Positions 37,319-43,812 of a stretch of 64,000 bases of DNA are shown here, one piece after another; the stretch's first letter is position 1; each line of letters opens with the position of its first letter. The notes under the pieces are model-generated. The model was given only the letters and a program-made list of their open reading frames with translations, had not been told where the DNA came from and did not search any database. The position numbers and the translations under genes are program-made. The stretch is from Fibrobacter sp. (lineage in GTDB: Bacteria > Fibrobacterota > Fibrobacteria > Fibrobacterales > Fibrobacteraceae), in NCBI GenBank assembly GCA_024399065.1, contig JAKSIB010000013.1:35041-99040 (forward strand), written 5' to 3'.

Positions 37319-38509
37319 TTATCTAAAAACCTTGACTTTGTGTGTGTTCTTGGTTTCGAGGCGTTTTCCGTTCAAGTCGTACATTAAATTGTGACCTGGA
37401 TTACGCAGTTCCTGCTTGACGGGCCTGCCGATGGATTGGGTTTCCTGCTTGCGGATGGTAACGCCCAGGGCTGTAAATTCCAGAGTGTAGCTGCCGTCGG
37501 CGGCGGGGGAGATTTCCTTATCGTTCTGGACCAGCACAATCTTGTCGGTGGCGGCAAAGCCCGATTCCTTCAGGAACTCTTCGGTAAGCTTGACTTTCAG
37601 GGGAATGCTCTTGGGCAAATGCTGGTGGGGCAGTTCCCAGCTGACCTTGTAGCTGTCGCCATCGGCCTTGGCCTCGGCCTTATCCAAAGTAAAATGAGCC
37701 ATGTGGTAGGCACCAACGGTGCTGAAGGGCGCAGTCCACAAGTCGTTTTTAATGGCCCGCTGGAAGGCGCTCTTGATTTCTTCGGGGGTCATGCTCATGC
37801 CGCCTTCGTTGGAGACGCCATGGTTCAAAAGCACAAGCCAGGAGCCGCCCTTCACCTGAACTTCCCAGGGATTGGCTCCGGCAAAATTCCCGATGTAGGC
37901 GGCAGTATCCAACGCGCCCAAAAGTTCATCGGCGGCGGTGGCAGAGGAATTCCACACGCGAGAAGCCATGCCTAGCCACTTGGGTTCCACATCCCAGTCG
38001 TTGCGGCCATGCCAGCCGCAGTCGCGGTTAATAAAATGACGCTTGTCGATTTCGCCAGAAACGGTTTCGTTGTTGGCACAGAATGGCGTTGCCACGGCGG
38101 TCACGTTAACCTCAGCCCCGTTTTCGGCCATGACCTCTTCGATTTCAGTGGCAAAGTCCGTGATCTCGGATTTCAGCTTGTCTGCGCTCTGGTCGGGGAG
38201 CTGCAAGTGCCCGTCGGTGTGGTTTCCGATTTCGTTACCCATCTTGGCCAGGTTTGCAAAGCCCGCACCGTTTCGGTGGAGGTTGTTTCCGCCCATGTTA
38301 GAAAGGAAGAACGTGACCCTCACCTCGGGCATATCTTGCAGAATGGGGGTGAGGTTCTTGATCTGATCTTCCATGGCATCGTCAAAGGTGAAGCTTGCGG
38401 CACCCACATGCCCGTTCCATGGAACCGTGGCAAAAGGTGTTGCTGCCATTGCATAAGCGGCAAGACCGCTAAAGGCCAAAGCAAAAACTGAAATCGACAT
38501 GAAACTCAT
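37319..38509 (-). CDS. Secreted polysaccharide deacetylase (NodB domain) with sorting tail
   Basis: 396 residues. A signal peptide (FALAFSGLAAYAMA) is followed by a NodB/CE4-type domain: SFTFDDAMEDQI (catalytic Asp), VTFFLSNMGG and EIGNHTDGHLQL, the HxxxxH-type metal site (here His-Thr-Asp-Gly-His). Later LLNHGV supplies a further His. CE4 enzymes remove acetyl groups from xylan, chitin or peptidoglycan. The C-terminal 130 residues are a beta-rich domain, ending in YDLNGKRLETKNTHKVKVFR, the same type of tail as on two other exported proteins here. In a fibre degrader an acetyl-xylan role is plausible. The ATG at 38509 or at 38500 could be used; neither has a strong site. Confidence 0.82.
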   Translation of the reverse strand: MSFMSISVFALAFSGLAAYAMAATPFATVPWNGHVGAASFTFDDAMEDQIKNLTPILQDMPEVRVTFFLSNMGGNNLHRNGAGFANLAKMGNEIGNHTDGHLQLPDQSADKLKSEITDFATEIEEVMAENGAEVNVTAVATPFCANNETVSGEIDKRHFINRDCGWHGRNDWDVEPKWLGMASRVWNSSATAADELLGALDTAAYIGNFAGANPWEVQVKGGSWLVLLNHGVSNEGGMSMTPEEIKSAFQRAIKNDLWTAPFSTVGAYHMAHFTLDKAEAKADGDSYKVSWELPHQHLPKSIPLKVKLTEEFLKESGFAATDKIVLVQNDKEISPAADGSYTLEFTALGVTIRKQETQSIGRPVKQELRNPGHNLMYDLNGKRLETKNTHKVKVFR

Positions 38510-38551
38510 GTATGGAATAATATATAAGTGAGCGGGGAGCTTTATTAACTT

Positions 38552-39442
38552 TTACAGCAGGCCGTGTTGTTTAAGGATTGCGGCGTATTTGTCGGCACGG
38601 GCTTTTTCTGCTTCCAGTTCCAGCCTGTTGGCAGCAAGCTCCTGTTTATTCGCCGCAAGCTCTTGCCTGTTGGCTTCAATGACCTGCTTATTTGCCGCGA
38701 TTTGTTCTTCCTGCTGTTTGATCAGCTCTTCGGTGTACTTGCGGGTAGAAATCGCGTCAAGCCTACGGCGTTCTTCCATTTCCTTGCGGTAGGCTTCGAT
38801 TTGGTCTGCGCTGAATGCCATAAGGTCCTCGTACACATCTTCAAAAGGTTCAACCCGGGTGGGTTCCGCGATAAATTTACACAAATCCAGAAGGTTTTGC
38901 AAGTACTTGTTACCGTGTCCCGCATCCTCGCGGATTGCCTGCTCCAAGTAATTCAGCTGAATAATGCACCAGTGCATGGTGTCGAATTTGAACATGCGAT
39001 TTTCCTGCGCGGAAATATCCAAATTCAGGAGCCAGGATGTATGCGGGAAAATGCAATCCTGCGAAATGATGATCTGATAGCATTTATTTAGTTCCTTATA
39101 TTTAGCGCCCTTGACCGCCTGGGAGGCATAGAGCTTGGCTCCATAATACGAAAGCCGCTTGGCGTAATCGTCCTTTTCGGTCCATAGCTGGACTTCTACA
39201 TCGGCCTCGTCGCCATCGTCCATGACCACGCGCACATCAAAGCGGGATGTCTTTTCGGTATTGGGCTGTGCGGACGCGAAAATTTCTGTAGCTAGAGGCT
39301 CCGCCTTTTTCAGCTTTTTGCCAATGAGCGTAGACATCAGCTGCCGCAAGTTTTCCCGGGATTTTGGGTTGTCGCGGGTATATACATACTTGAAGGCGCA
39401 ATCCGCCAACAGCGAGGCGATTTCTGTTTTTTGAGAGGGCAT
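38552..39442 (-). CDS. Rpn/PD-(D/E)XK nuclease-family transposase-like protein
   Basis: 296 residues starting after AGGAGATAAT. The N-terminal half matches the Rpn family: ADCAFKYVYTRDNPKSRENLRQLMSTLIG, then FDVRVVMDDGDEADVEVQLW with the catalytic D...ExQ of a PD-(D/E)XK nuclease, and KRLSYYGAKLYASQ. The C-terminal 70 residues are a heptad coiled coil built of near-identical units (ANKQVIEANRQELAANKQELAANRLELE). Rpn proteins promote RecA-independent recombination by cutting DNA. The gene opens the accessory zone and is preceded by a conserved leader with a terminator (39463-39511), so its expression may be attenuated. Confidence 0.85.
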   Translation of the reverse strand: MPSQKTEIASLLADCAFKYVYTRDNPKSRENLRQLMSTLIGKKLKKAEPLATEIFASAQPNTEKTSRFDVRVVMDDGDEADVEVQLWTEKDDYAKRLSYYGAKLYASQAVKGAKYKELNKCYQIIISQDCIFPHTSWLLNLDISAQENRMFKFDTMHWCIIQLNYLEQAIREDAGHGNKYLQNLLDLCKFIAEPTRVEPFEDVYEDLMAFSADQIEAYRKEMEERRRLDAISTRKYTEELIKQQEEQIAANKQVIEANRQELAANKQELAANRLELEAEKARADKYAAILKQHGLL

Positions 39443-39462
39443 ATTATCTCCTATAAGAAAAA

Positions 39463-39511
39463 AACACTTGATTAACTCAAGTGTTCAGGAGACGATTCGT
39501 AACGCTCGGGA
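39463..39511 (-). ncRNA. Conserved leader RNA with intrinsic terminator before the Rpn gene (copy 1)
   Basis: On the minus strand the sequence CCCGAGCGTTACGAATCGTC, then TCCTGAAC, leads into an AACACTTGA/TCAAGTGTT hairpin followed by seven T. It ends 20 bases before the Rpn start. TCTCCT in the leader is exactly complementary to the AGGAGA Shine-Dalgarno of the gene. The same element recurs at 43045-43098. A short attenuator or free small RNA of about 50 nt is inferred. Confidence 0.6.
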
Positions 39512-39514
39512 TGT

Positions 39515-39542
39515 AATGTAACTAAACCACCTGTTTTGTAAA
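39515..39542 (-). promoter_or_regulatory. Candidate promoter of the Rpn leader
   Basis: TTTACA, 16-base spacer and TACATT on the minus strand, placing the start of transcription close to the beginning of the conserved leader. Confidence 0.5.
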
Positions 39543-39595
39543 GGGCGAAAATGTAAAAGAACTGTAAATTCAGTTGACAAGGCTATCGTGGATGA

Positions 39596-39798
39596 TTACG
39601 GCTTGAGGCTGTTCAGGTCAAAGAACATAGGAACGACCATTTCCTTGTATTGCCTGCTCAGTTTTGATGGAATATAAAGAACCTATTCCGCATTTCCGTA
39701 GATCCATGTCCACAAAAAGGTAGTCGATTTGTATAGAAGGGAAGGAGTGTTTGGAATGTGTTTTCGTTGACAGGTTCTATTTGTAGGCGATTACTCAT
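39596..39798 (-). pseudogene. Decayed GNAT acetyltransferase (copy of 47362-47991)
   Basis: Start (MSNRLQIEPVNENTF), middle and end segments match the intact gene almost base for base, but three internal blocks are missing, leaving about 200 of 630 bases. The upstream small ORF and promoter are kept. The C-terminal codons and the following GGCTATCGTGGATGATTA match the intact copy too. Confidence 0.85.
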
Positions 39799-39935
39799 CT
39801 CGTGTAATTGGGCAGTTTGACTTCGACTTCCTTCAGCGTTGTTTTTGGCATGCTGTCGGAATGAATACGTTCTACCGCTTCACGATTGGTAATTTTGTTC
39901 TGCTGTCGGTTAAGCATTTCGCTAATGGGCTTCAT
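39795..39935 (-). CDS. 46-residue putative antitoxin-like ORF (copy 1)
   Basis: MKPISEMLNRQQ...VKLPNYTR, 46 residues, identical to the ORF at 47988-48128. It starts after GCGAGGTATTGAC and its stop overlaps the ATG of the (here broken) GNAT gene by ATGA. It stays intact while the acetyltransferase next to it has decayed, as expected if this partner is harmless or protective. Family not recognised. Confidence 0.6.
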   Translation of the reverse strand: MKPISEMLNRQQNKITNREAVERIHSDSMPKTTLKEVEVKLPNYTR

Positions 39936-40006
39936 GTCAATACCTCGCTATAAACGGTCTGATGTTTGAATGTAAGAAAGCAGAGGTAACACAATTCTGC
40001 ACCTAA

Positions 40007-40110
40007 AATATACTCTCTTGAGCAGCTGCTGTCAAGGAAGTTTTTTGTCGCCCCACAAGCGACCCTGCGGCACTCGGGAATGGGTATCTTTGAATCAAAA
40101 AGGAGGTCCT
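40007..40110. promoter_or_regulatory. Cassette junction element, copy A
   Basis: Minus strand: TTGACA-N17-TATATT promoter (40007-40035) for the 46-residue ORF. Plus strand: GTCGC-CCCACAA-GCGAC hairpin, a second small hairpin region (CACTCGGGAATGG), TATCTTTGAATC and an AAAAAGGAGG site before a truncated 149-residue gene. Other copies start near 40979, 42359, 47283 and 48200. Confidence 0.75.
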
Positions 40111-40213
40111 GATGGAACCAGATAGACTGAACACGCAAAAGCCCAAGGGGCGTACTGTCTTTGAATACAGCAGGGCAGGAGGCTTCCCCTGCAGAAAGGA
40201 GGGCTACCTCATT
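40111..40213 (+). pseudogene. 5' fragment of the 149-residue cassette gene
   Basis: MEPDRLNTQKPKGRTVFEYS... is identical to the full genes at 41084 and 42447 for about 100 bases, then the sequence breaks at GGCTACCT and runs into the 3' end of the PIN toxin gene. Confidence 0.85.
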
Positions 40214-40216
40214 TGC

Positions 40217-40633
40217 TTATCGTAATTCTGACACGGCGCTTTGTGCGGAAAGGACTTTTACTCTAGAGCCCAAAAAATCCTTCAAATTTTCTGTTACCAG
40301 ATAATCTACGTGTTCTTTTTCTGCACATTGAATCTGTAGTCCATCTTCAAGATCTTTGTTGTTGGGATCATGAATAACCGCAGAAAACATGTTGGCATAT
40401 TCAGGGATAATGTTGAACCGATCGATTATAAGACTCAGGAAGCTCTTTCTATCATCTACAGAAAAATGCTTTCTAGTGATGTAGAATACGTCGGTAAGAG
40501 AATGAGAACTTACATATCCCTTGATTTTTCCTTGTAGGCACCGTTTTATCAATGTAGCAGAGTCTTCGTGACAGGAATTTGTTGATATGAGCCAGTTGAC
40601 AAGGATATTTGTGTCAAAGAAAACTTTTTTCAT
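40217..40633 (-). CDS. PIN-domain toxin (putative ribonuclease)
   Basis: 138 residues. The PIN fold is clear: MKKVFFDTNILVNWLIS at the start (first catalytic Asp), SSHSLTDVFYITRKHF, and HDPNNKDLEDGLQIQCAEKEHVDYLVTENLKDF with further acidic residues near the end. VapC-like PIN toxins cut RNA, usually a tRNA or rRNA. The upstream gene overlaps by four bases and should encode the antitoxin. The 3' end abuts a broken copy of the cassette gene, showing that the pair was inserted or that the flank was rearranged. Confidence 0.85.
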   Translation of the reverse strand: MKKVFFDTNILVNWLISTNSCHEDSATLIKRCLQGKIKGYVSSHSLTDVFYITRKHFSVDDRKSFLSLIIDRFNIIPEYANMFSAVIHDPNNKDLEDGLQIQCAEKEHVDYLVTENLKDFLGSRVKVLSAQSAVSELR

Positions 40634-40914
40634 ACGCCATACCTCTCGTCAAGATAAGCATTCATTTCTTCACGGCAGTCCAGCTTTGCTGAGGATTTAA
40701 TACAACCATTGAATTTCTCAAACAGCTGCATAACCGCATTGTCATCTAGAGCCTTCTTCGGGGAAGACCTTAAAGAGTCCAAGATAATGGCGACAACTTG
40801 AAGTTTGTCGTCATCACAAAGCGCGTCCACTTCGGATACAAAATGTTTTAATTGCGCATTGGACATGACCTGAATGTTCCATTGACGAGAAAGTACGATT
40901 TCTTCTTGTTGCAA
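40630..40914 (-). CDS. Antitoxin partner of the PIN toxin
   Basis: 94 residues if the TTG at 40914 is used, which has AAGGAAAATCAAA upstream; an ATG 16 codons later (MSNAQLKHFVSEV) is the alternative. The sequence is helical and acidic, with VSEVDALCDDDKLQVVAIILDSL and a C-terminal segment ending LDERYGV that would wrap the toxin. No DNA-binding motif is obvious. The stop overlaps the PIN gene start, as usual in toxin-antitoxin operons. A near-consensus promoter lies about 65 bases upstream. Confidence 0.7.
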   Translation of the reverse strand: MQQEEIVLSRQWNIQVMSNAQLKHFVSEVDALCDDDKLQVVAIILDSLRSSPKKALDDNAVMQLFEKFNGCIKSSAKLDCREEMNAYLDERYGV

Positions 40915-40978
40915 TTTGATTTTCCTTCCGTTTTACAAGCGTTCAAAAAAAACGGTTTTACTTTGGTTGGTTGTTGAA

Positions 40979-41083
40979 AATATACTCTCTTGTGCAGCAG
41001 CTGTCAAGGAAGTTTTTTGTCGCCCCACAAGCGACCCTGCGGCACTCGGGAGTGGTTATCTTTAAATCAAAAAGGAGACCATG
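40979..41083. promoter_or_regulatory. Cassette junction element, copy B
   Basis: Minus strand: TTGACA-N17-TATATT at 40979-41007 driving the PIN pair. Plus strand: GTCGC-CCCACAA-GCGAC hairpin, CACT-CGGG-AGTG hairpin, TATCTTTAAATC and AAAAAGGAGACC before the cassette gene at 41084. Confidence 0.8.
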
Positions 41084-41536
41084 ATGGAACCAGATAGACT
41101 GAACACGCAAAAGCCCAAGGGGCGTACTGTCTTTGAATACAGCAGGGCAGGAGGCTTCCCCTGCAGAAAGGAGGGCTACCTTCTGTACTTTGACGGACGC
41201 GTCTACACCGTATTCCAAACCTTTGGCTATACCCCATGCGTGGATAATCCTCGCGACGAGGCGGAACATTACCACCTGATTGCAACCTGCAAGCCCCTGG
41301 CCGATGAGGTAAAGAAATTTATCAAGGATAATAAGACGCGCATAGACGCACTGCCTGCGAAAATGCCGTGCAATTATGGAGTTCTTGACGGCTCGACGGA
41401 TTACTACAAGTTCCTGGGCAAGAAAGCTAGCGGGTACATGATTCCCCCTCGAGGGGCCGGGGAGGTCCTTCGTGCCCTACACGCCGTTATCATCGCCATA
41501 TTCCGCAGGAACGGCGTGGATTTGGGGGAGGAATAG
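41084..41536 (+). CDS. Unrecognised 150-residue cassette protein, copy 1
   Basis: Starts MEPDRLNTQKPKGRTVFEYS. The second of two adjacent ATGs is chosen because it has better spacing to AGGAG and is the only one present in copy A. The protein is soluble, with no signal or membrane helix. Features are a strand-rich N-terminal part (GYLLYFDGRVYTVFQTFGYTP), a central helix (CKPLADEVKKFIKDNKTRIDALP) and a C-terminal helix (GEVLRALHAVIIAIFRRNGVDLGEE). I do not recognise a family. It is about 93 percent identical to the protein at 42447 and diverges transcriptionally from the PIN pair. The stop lies in GGAGGAATAGGGCG, shared with other cassettes. It could be an immunity or accessory protein; nothing proves it. 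Confidence 0.7.
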   Translation: MEPDRLNTQKPKGRTVFEYSRAGGFPCRKEGYLLYFDGRVYTVFQTFGYTPCVDNPRDEAEHYHLIATCKPLADEVKKFIKDNKTRIDALPAKMPCNYGVLDGSTDYYKFLGKKASGYMIPPRGAGEVLRALHAVIIAIFRRNGVDLGEE

Positions 41537-41574
41537 GGCGTTTTCCGTCTTATGTCATCCCCGGCTACCTTTTA

Positions 41575-41682
41575 AAAGACCGTGCTGTAATTGGCCGCCA
41601 TATTCGAAATGCCATTCAGGAAGGGGAAATTGATCCCAAAGTGGTATGTGCAAAATTTGCACGTATGGGTGGATTTTATTAG
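41575..41682 (+). pseudogene. 3' fragment of a RhuM-like gene
   Basis: RAVIGRHIRNAIQEGEIDPK followed by VVCAKFARMGGFY and a stop resembles the segment near the N-terminus of RhuM-type virulence/phage-related proteins (HI-NAI-EGEID-VVAKFA). No start or rest of the gene is present. A second trace lies at about 43159-43206 on the other strand. The remaining 60 bases to the next gene show nothing else. Confidence 0.5.
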
Positions 41683-41738
41683 GAAGTTGGAGTACTACTT
41701 TCTCTTTAATGGTTACTGATGTCGCCAAAGTTTGCCCA

Positions 41739-42182
41739 TTAGCTCAGCCTTGTTTTAAAGAACGCTTCCATGGATTCGTTTGAAATAACGCAGCCCCTTC
41801 CTACCTCGGAATTGCACCAGGGAGGTTCAGAGTGTGTCATTTCGACCAGTTTTGTTGCGGAGAACTGGTTGTAAACGTCGAAAACGTTATTAAACAAGGT
41901 GGCTTCGTCTTCACTCAAGTCGAAGATTTCGTTTTCTGCGGGTTCGATACCGCTAGAACCTTTGTCGGAAAAATGTTCGTAAACAGCGGGGACAACTGGG
42001 CCGTACATCCATGCTTCGATACTCTCGTTGAAGAGGGGTGTGCCGAAGGCGGCAAGATGAAAGCCCTGCTCGTAGTAAAGCATCTTCTGCAATTTAAGGT
42101 TGGTCATGAGCTCTTGCGAGTGAGACTGATCCTTAAACTTTGTCAGTAGAAGTTGGGCGATGTGTATTGCTGGATAAGACAT
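41739..42182 (-). CDS. Panacea-domain (DUF4065) antitoxin-like protein
   Basis: 147 residues starting after GGAGGTCAA. It matches the SocA/GepA Panacea fold: LTNLKLQKMLYYEQGFHLAAFGTPLFNESIEAWMYGPVVPAVYEHF, then a helical C-terminal half (ATLFNNVFDVYNQFSATKLVEMTHSEPPW). Panacea proteins neutralise many unrelated toxins and sit next to them. Here no toxin gene lies on the same strand: downstream is only a RhuM fragment, upstream the junction and the divergent 149-residue cassette gene. So the toxin is either lost or an unrecognised neighbour. It has its own promoter (42288-42316). Confidence 0.85.
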   Translation of the reverse strand: MSYPAIHIAQLLLTKFKDQSHSQELMTNLKLQKMLYYEQGFHLAAFGTPLFNESIEAWMYGPVVPAVYEHFSDKGSSGIEPAENEIFDLSEDEATLFNNVFDVYNQFSATKLVEMTHSEPPWCNSEVGRGCVISNESMEAFFKTRLS

Positions 42183-42287
42183 TTGACCTCCGAAATTTTG
42201 CTTTAAGTGCGCAGCCGAGAGGCTTTACCCCTCTCAGAGGTCCTGTAGAAATGCAATTGCACGTTCTGACGGCTCGTCGATGCATAA

Positions 42288-42316
42288 AATTTATACATAT
42301 AAGCACTAGTTGTCAA
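42288..42316 (-). promoter_or_regulatory. Promoter of the Panacea gene
   Basis: TTGACA, 17-base spacer and TAAATT on the minus strand. Confidence 0.6.
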
Positions 42317-42358
42317 GGCTGTCGTTGAAATTTCAGTGCGTTGTTTTGAACATTGTGC

Positions 42359-42446
42359 CGCAGCTGTCAAGGAAGTTTTTTGTCGCCACGCAAGCGACCT
42401 TGCGGCACTCGGGAGTGGTTATCTTTAAATCAAAAAGGAGACCATG
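42359..42446. promoter_or_regulatory. Cassette junction element, copy C
   Basis: Same plus-strand order as copy B (GTCGC-CACGCAA-GCGAC hairpin, CACT-CGGG-AGTG hairpin, AAAAAGGAGACC). The minus-strand -35 TTGACA is kept but its -10 is lost; the Panacea gene uses another promoter 45 bases further on. Confidence 0.75.
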
Positions 42447-42899
42447 ATGAAACCAGATAGACTGAACACGCAAAAGCCCAAGGGGCGTACTGTCTTTGAA
42501 TACAGCAGGGCAGGAGGCTTCCCCTGCAGAAAGGAGGGCTACCTTCTGTACTTTGACGGACGCGTCTACACCGTATTCCAAACCTTTGGCTATACCCCAT
42601 GCGTGGATAATCCTCGCGACGAGGCGGAACATTACCACCTGATTGCAACCTGCAAGCCCCTGGCCGATGAGGTAAAGAAATTTATCAAGGATAATAAGGC
42701 GCGCATCGACGCACTGCCTGCGAAAATGCCGTGCAATTATGGAATTCTTGACGGCTCGAAGGATTACTACAAGTTCCTAAGCAAGAAAACAAGTGGATAT
42801 ATGATTCCCCCTCGAGGGGCCGGCGAGGTCCTTCGTGCCCTACATGACGGAATCATCGCCTTATTCCGCAGGAACGGCGTGGAATTGGGGGAGGAATAG
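42447..42899 (+). CDS. Unrecognised 150-residue cassette protein, copy 2
   Basis: Near-identical to the protein at 41084. It differs by a few substitutions, among them MKPDRLN for MEPDRLN, GILDGSKDYYKFLSKKTSG for GVLDGSTDYYKFLGKKASG, and HDGIIALFRRNGVELGEE at the end. Differences cluster in the C-terminal third. Both flanks are also duplicated: junction element upstream, and GGAGGAATAGGGCGTTTTCC plus TATGTCATCCCCGGCTACC downstream. The duplication must therefore cover the whole cassette. Function unknown. Confidence 0.7.
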   Translation: MKPDRLNTQKPKGRTVFEYSRAGGFPCRKEGYLLYFDGRVYTVFQTFGYTPCVDNPRDEAEHYHLIATCKPLADEVKKFIKDNKARIDALPAKMPCNYGILDGSKDYYKFLSKKTSGYMIPPRGAGEVLRALHDGIIALFRRNGVELGEE

Positions 42900-42943
42900 G
42901 GCGTTTTCCGTCTTATGTCATCCCCGGCTACCTTTTGCATGTC

Positions 42944-42963
42944 ATCCCCGCGAAGGCGGGGAT
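42944..42963. repeat. ATCCCCGC palindromic hairpin repeat
   Basis: ATCCCCGC-GAAG-GCGGGGAT, preceded by GTC. Short REP-like hairpins of this sequence are scattered in many bacterial genomes. It lies right after the duplicated 3' flank of the cassette. Confidence 0.7.
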
Positions 42964-43013
42964 CTCCTTTTACGAATTATAATTGGTTTTACAAAACCTT
43001 TACCTAAGCGCCC

Positions 43014-43041
43014 TTGCCAATATTCTTGAATAAGCTACTAT
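43014..43041 (+). promoter_or_regulatory. Candidate promoter of orphan leader RNA
   Basis: TTGCCA, 16-base spacer and TACTAT, just before the conserved leader copy 2; same spacing as in front of copy 1. Confidence 0.45.
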
Positions 43042-43044
43042 TCC

Positions 43045-43098
43045 TCCCGAGCGTTACGGATAGTCTCCTGAACACCTGATGGAAAATCAGGTGTTTTT
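43045..43098 (+). ncRNA. Orphan copy of the Rpn leader-terminator RNA (copy 2)
   Basis: CCCGAGCGTTACGGATAGTC, TCCTGAAC, then the AACACCTGA/TCAGGTGTT hairpin and five T. The stem differs from copy 1 by a compensatory T-A to C-G pair (CACTTGA/TCAAGTG against CACCTGA/TCAGGTG). No Rpn gene follows, and the next 165 bases hold only a RhuM-like trace. Either the nuclease was deleted or the RNA acts alone. Confidence 0.6.
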
Positions 43099-43158
43099 GT
43101 TTTGCAAAAAAATGGTTCAAAATTCAATGGGGAAACTATGCCCTTTTGAAAATTGAAC

Positions 43159-43206
43159 TCAAGAAAACATCTCATGTGCAAAATTTGCACATACCACTCC
43201 AGGCCC
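43159..43206 (-). pseudogene. Second RhuM-like 3' trace
   Basis: PGVVCANFAHEMFS and a stop on the minus strand, matching the VVCAKFA segment of the fragment at 41575. Only about 14 codons remain. Confidence 0.35.
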
Positions 43207-43263
43207 GAAGAAAAGGAAATAATGGTGGACGTTATCGTGAATTGTTTGTAAGGAGTTTGAAGG

Positions 43264-43779
43264 ATGAAGTATTATTTTATAAGTGACCTGCATGTTGATT
43301 TCTACAGCCCCATGACCCGCTCCAGGGAGCCGCTGCAGAATGCCTTTGAACAGATCTATGAGCGGAACTTCTTGCCAGCCGATGCCTGCTGCATTGCGGG
43401 GGATATCGCCAACGATTACTTTACGTATGTGGAGTTTTTGAAGTTCATCGCCACGAAATATGCCAAGGTGTATTTGTGCTTTGGCAATCACGACATCATT
43501 ACAGAGAAAAAGTCTCACTACGGCAAGGACCGTGATTTTTTGACTTCCGAAGAAAAAATTGAATTCTTCTGTAACGAGGCGACAAAAATTCAGAATGTGC
43601 ATCTGCTTGAAAATCGTGTTGCAGACGGCGTTGCCGGTTGCATGGGCATGAGTGACTTTGAATATAAGCATGTTCCTGGGGCGACTGCGACGCAGAATAA
43701 AATGCTTTGGAAATTCTGCTGGTTTGATGGCCGCCATTGGAATTACAAGGGTAACTTTTCTTATATTTCCCTCATATAA
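43264..43779 (+). pseudogene. Metallophosphoesterase, truncated at the C-terminus
   Basis: 171 residues starting after GAAGG. The calcineurin-like core is present at the N-terminus: YFISDLHVDFY (DxH), IAGDIANDYF (GD) and YLCFGNHDI (GNHD). The last metal-binding histidines (GHxH type) expected in the C-terminal half are missing. Homologues continue after FDGRHWNY, but here the frame runs 13 more residues into unrelated sequence and stops before the Fic gene. With three of the metal motifs but no C-terminal part it is probably inactive. The break is at another rearrangement point of the accessory zone. Confidence 0.7.
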
Positions 43780-43812
43780 ACAATCAAGGTACGCATATCG
43801 TTCATACGAGCA

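Noticed and set aside
43207..43737. Minus-strand ORF of 192 codons over the metallophosphoesterase
   Set aside because: It is antisense to clear calcineurin-type motifs; only its last 14 codons, outside that gene, resemble a real protein fragment.
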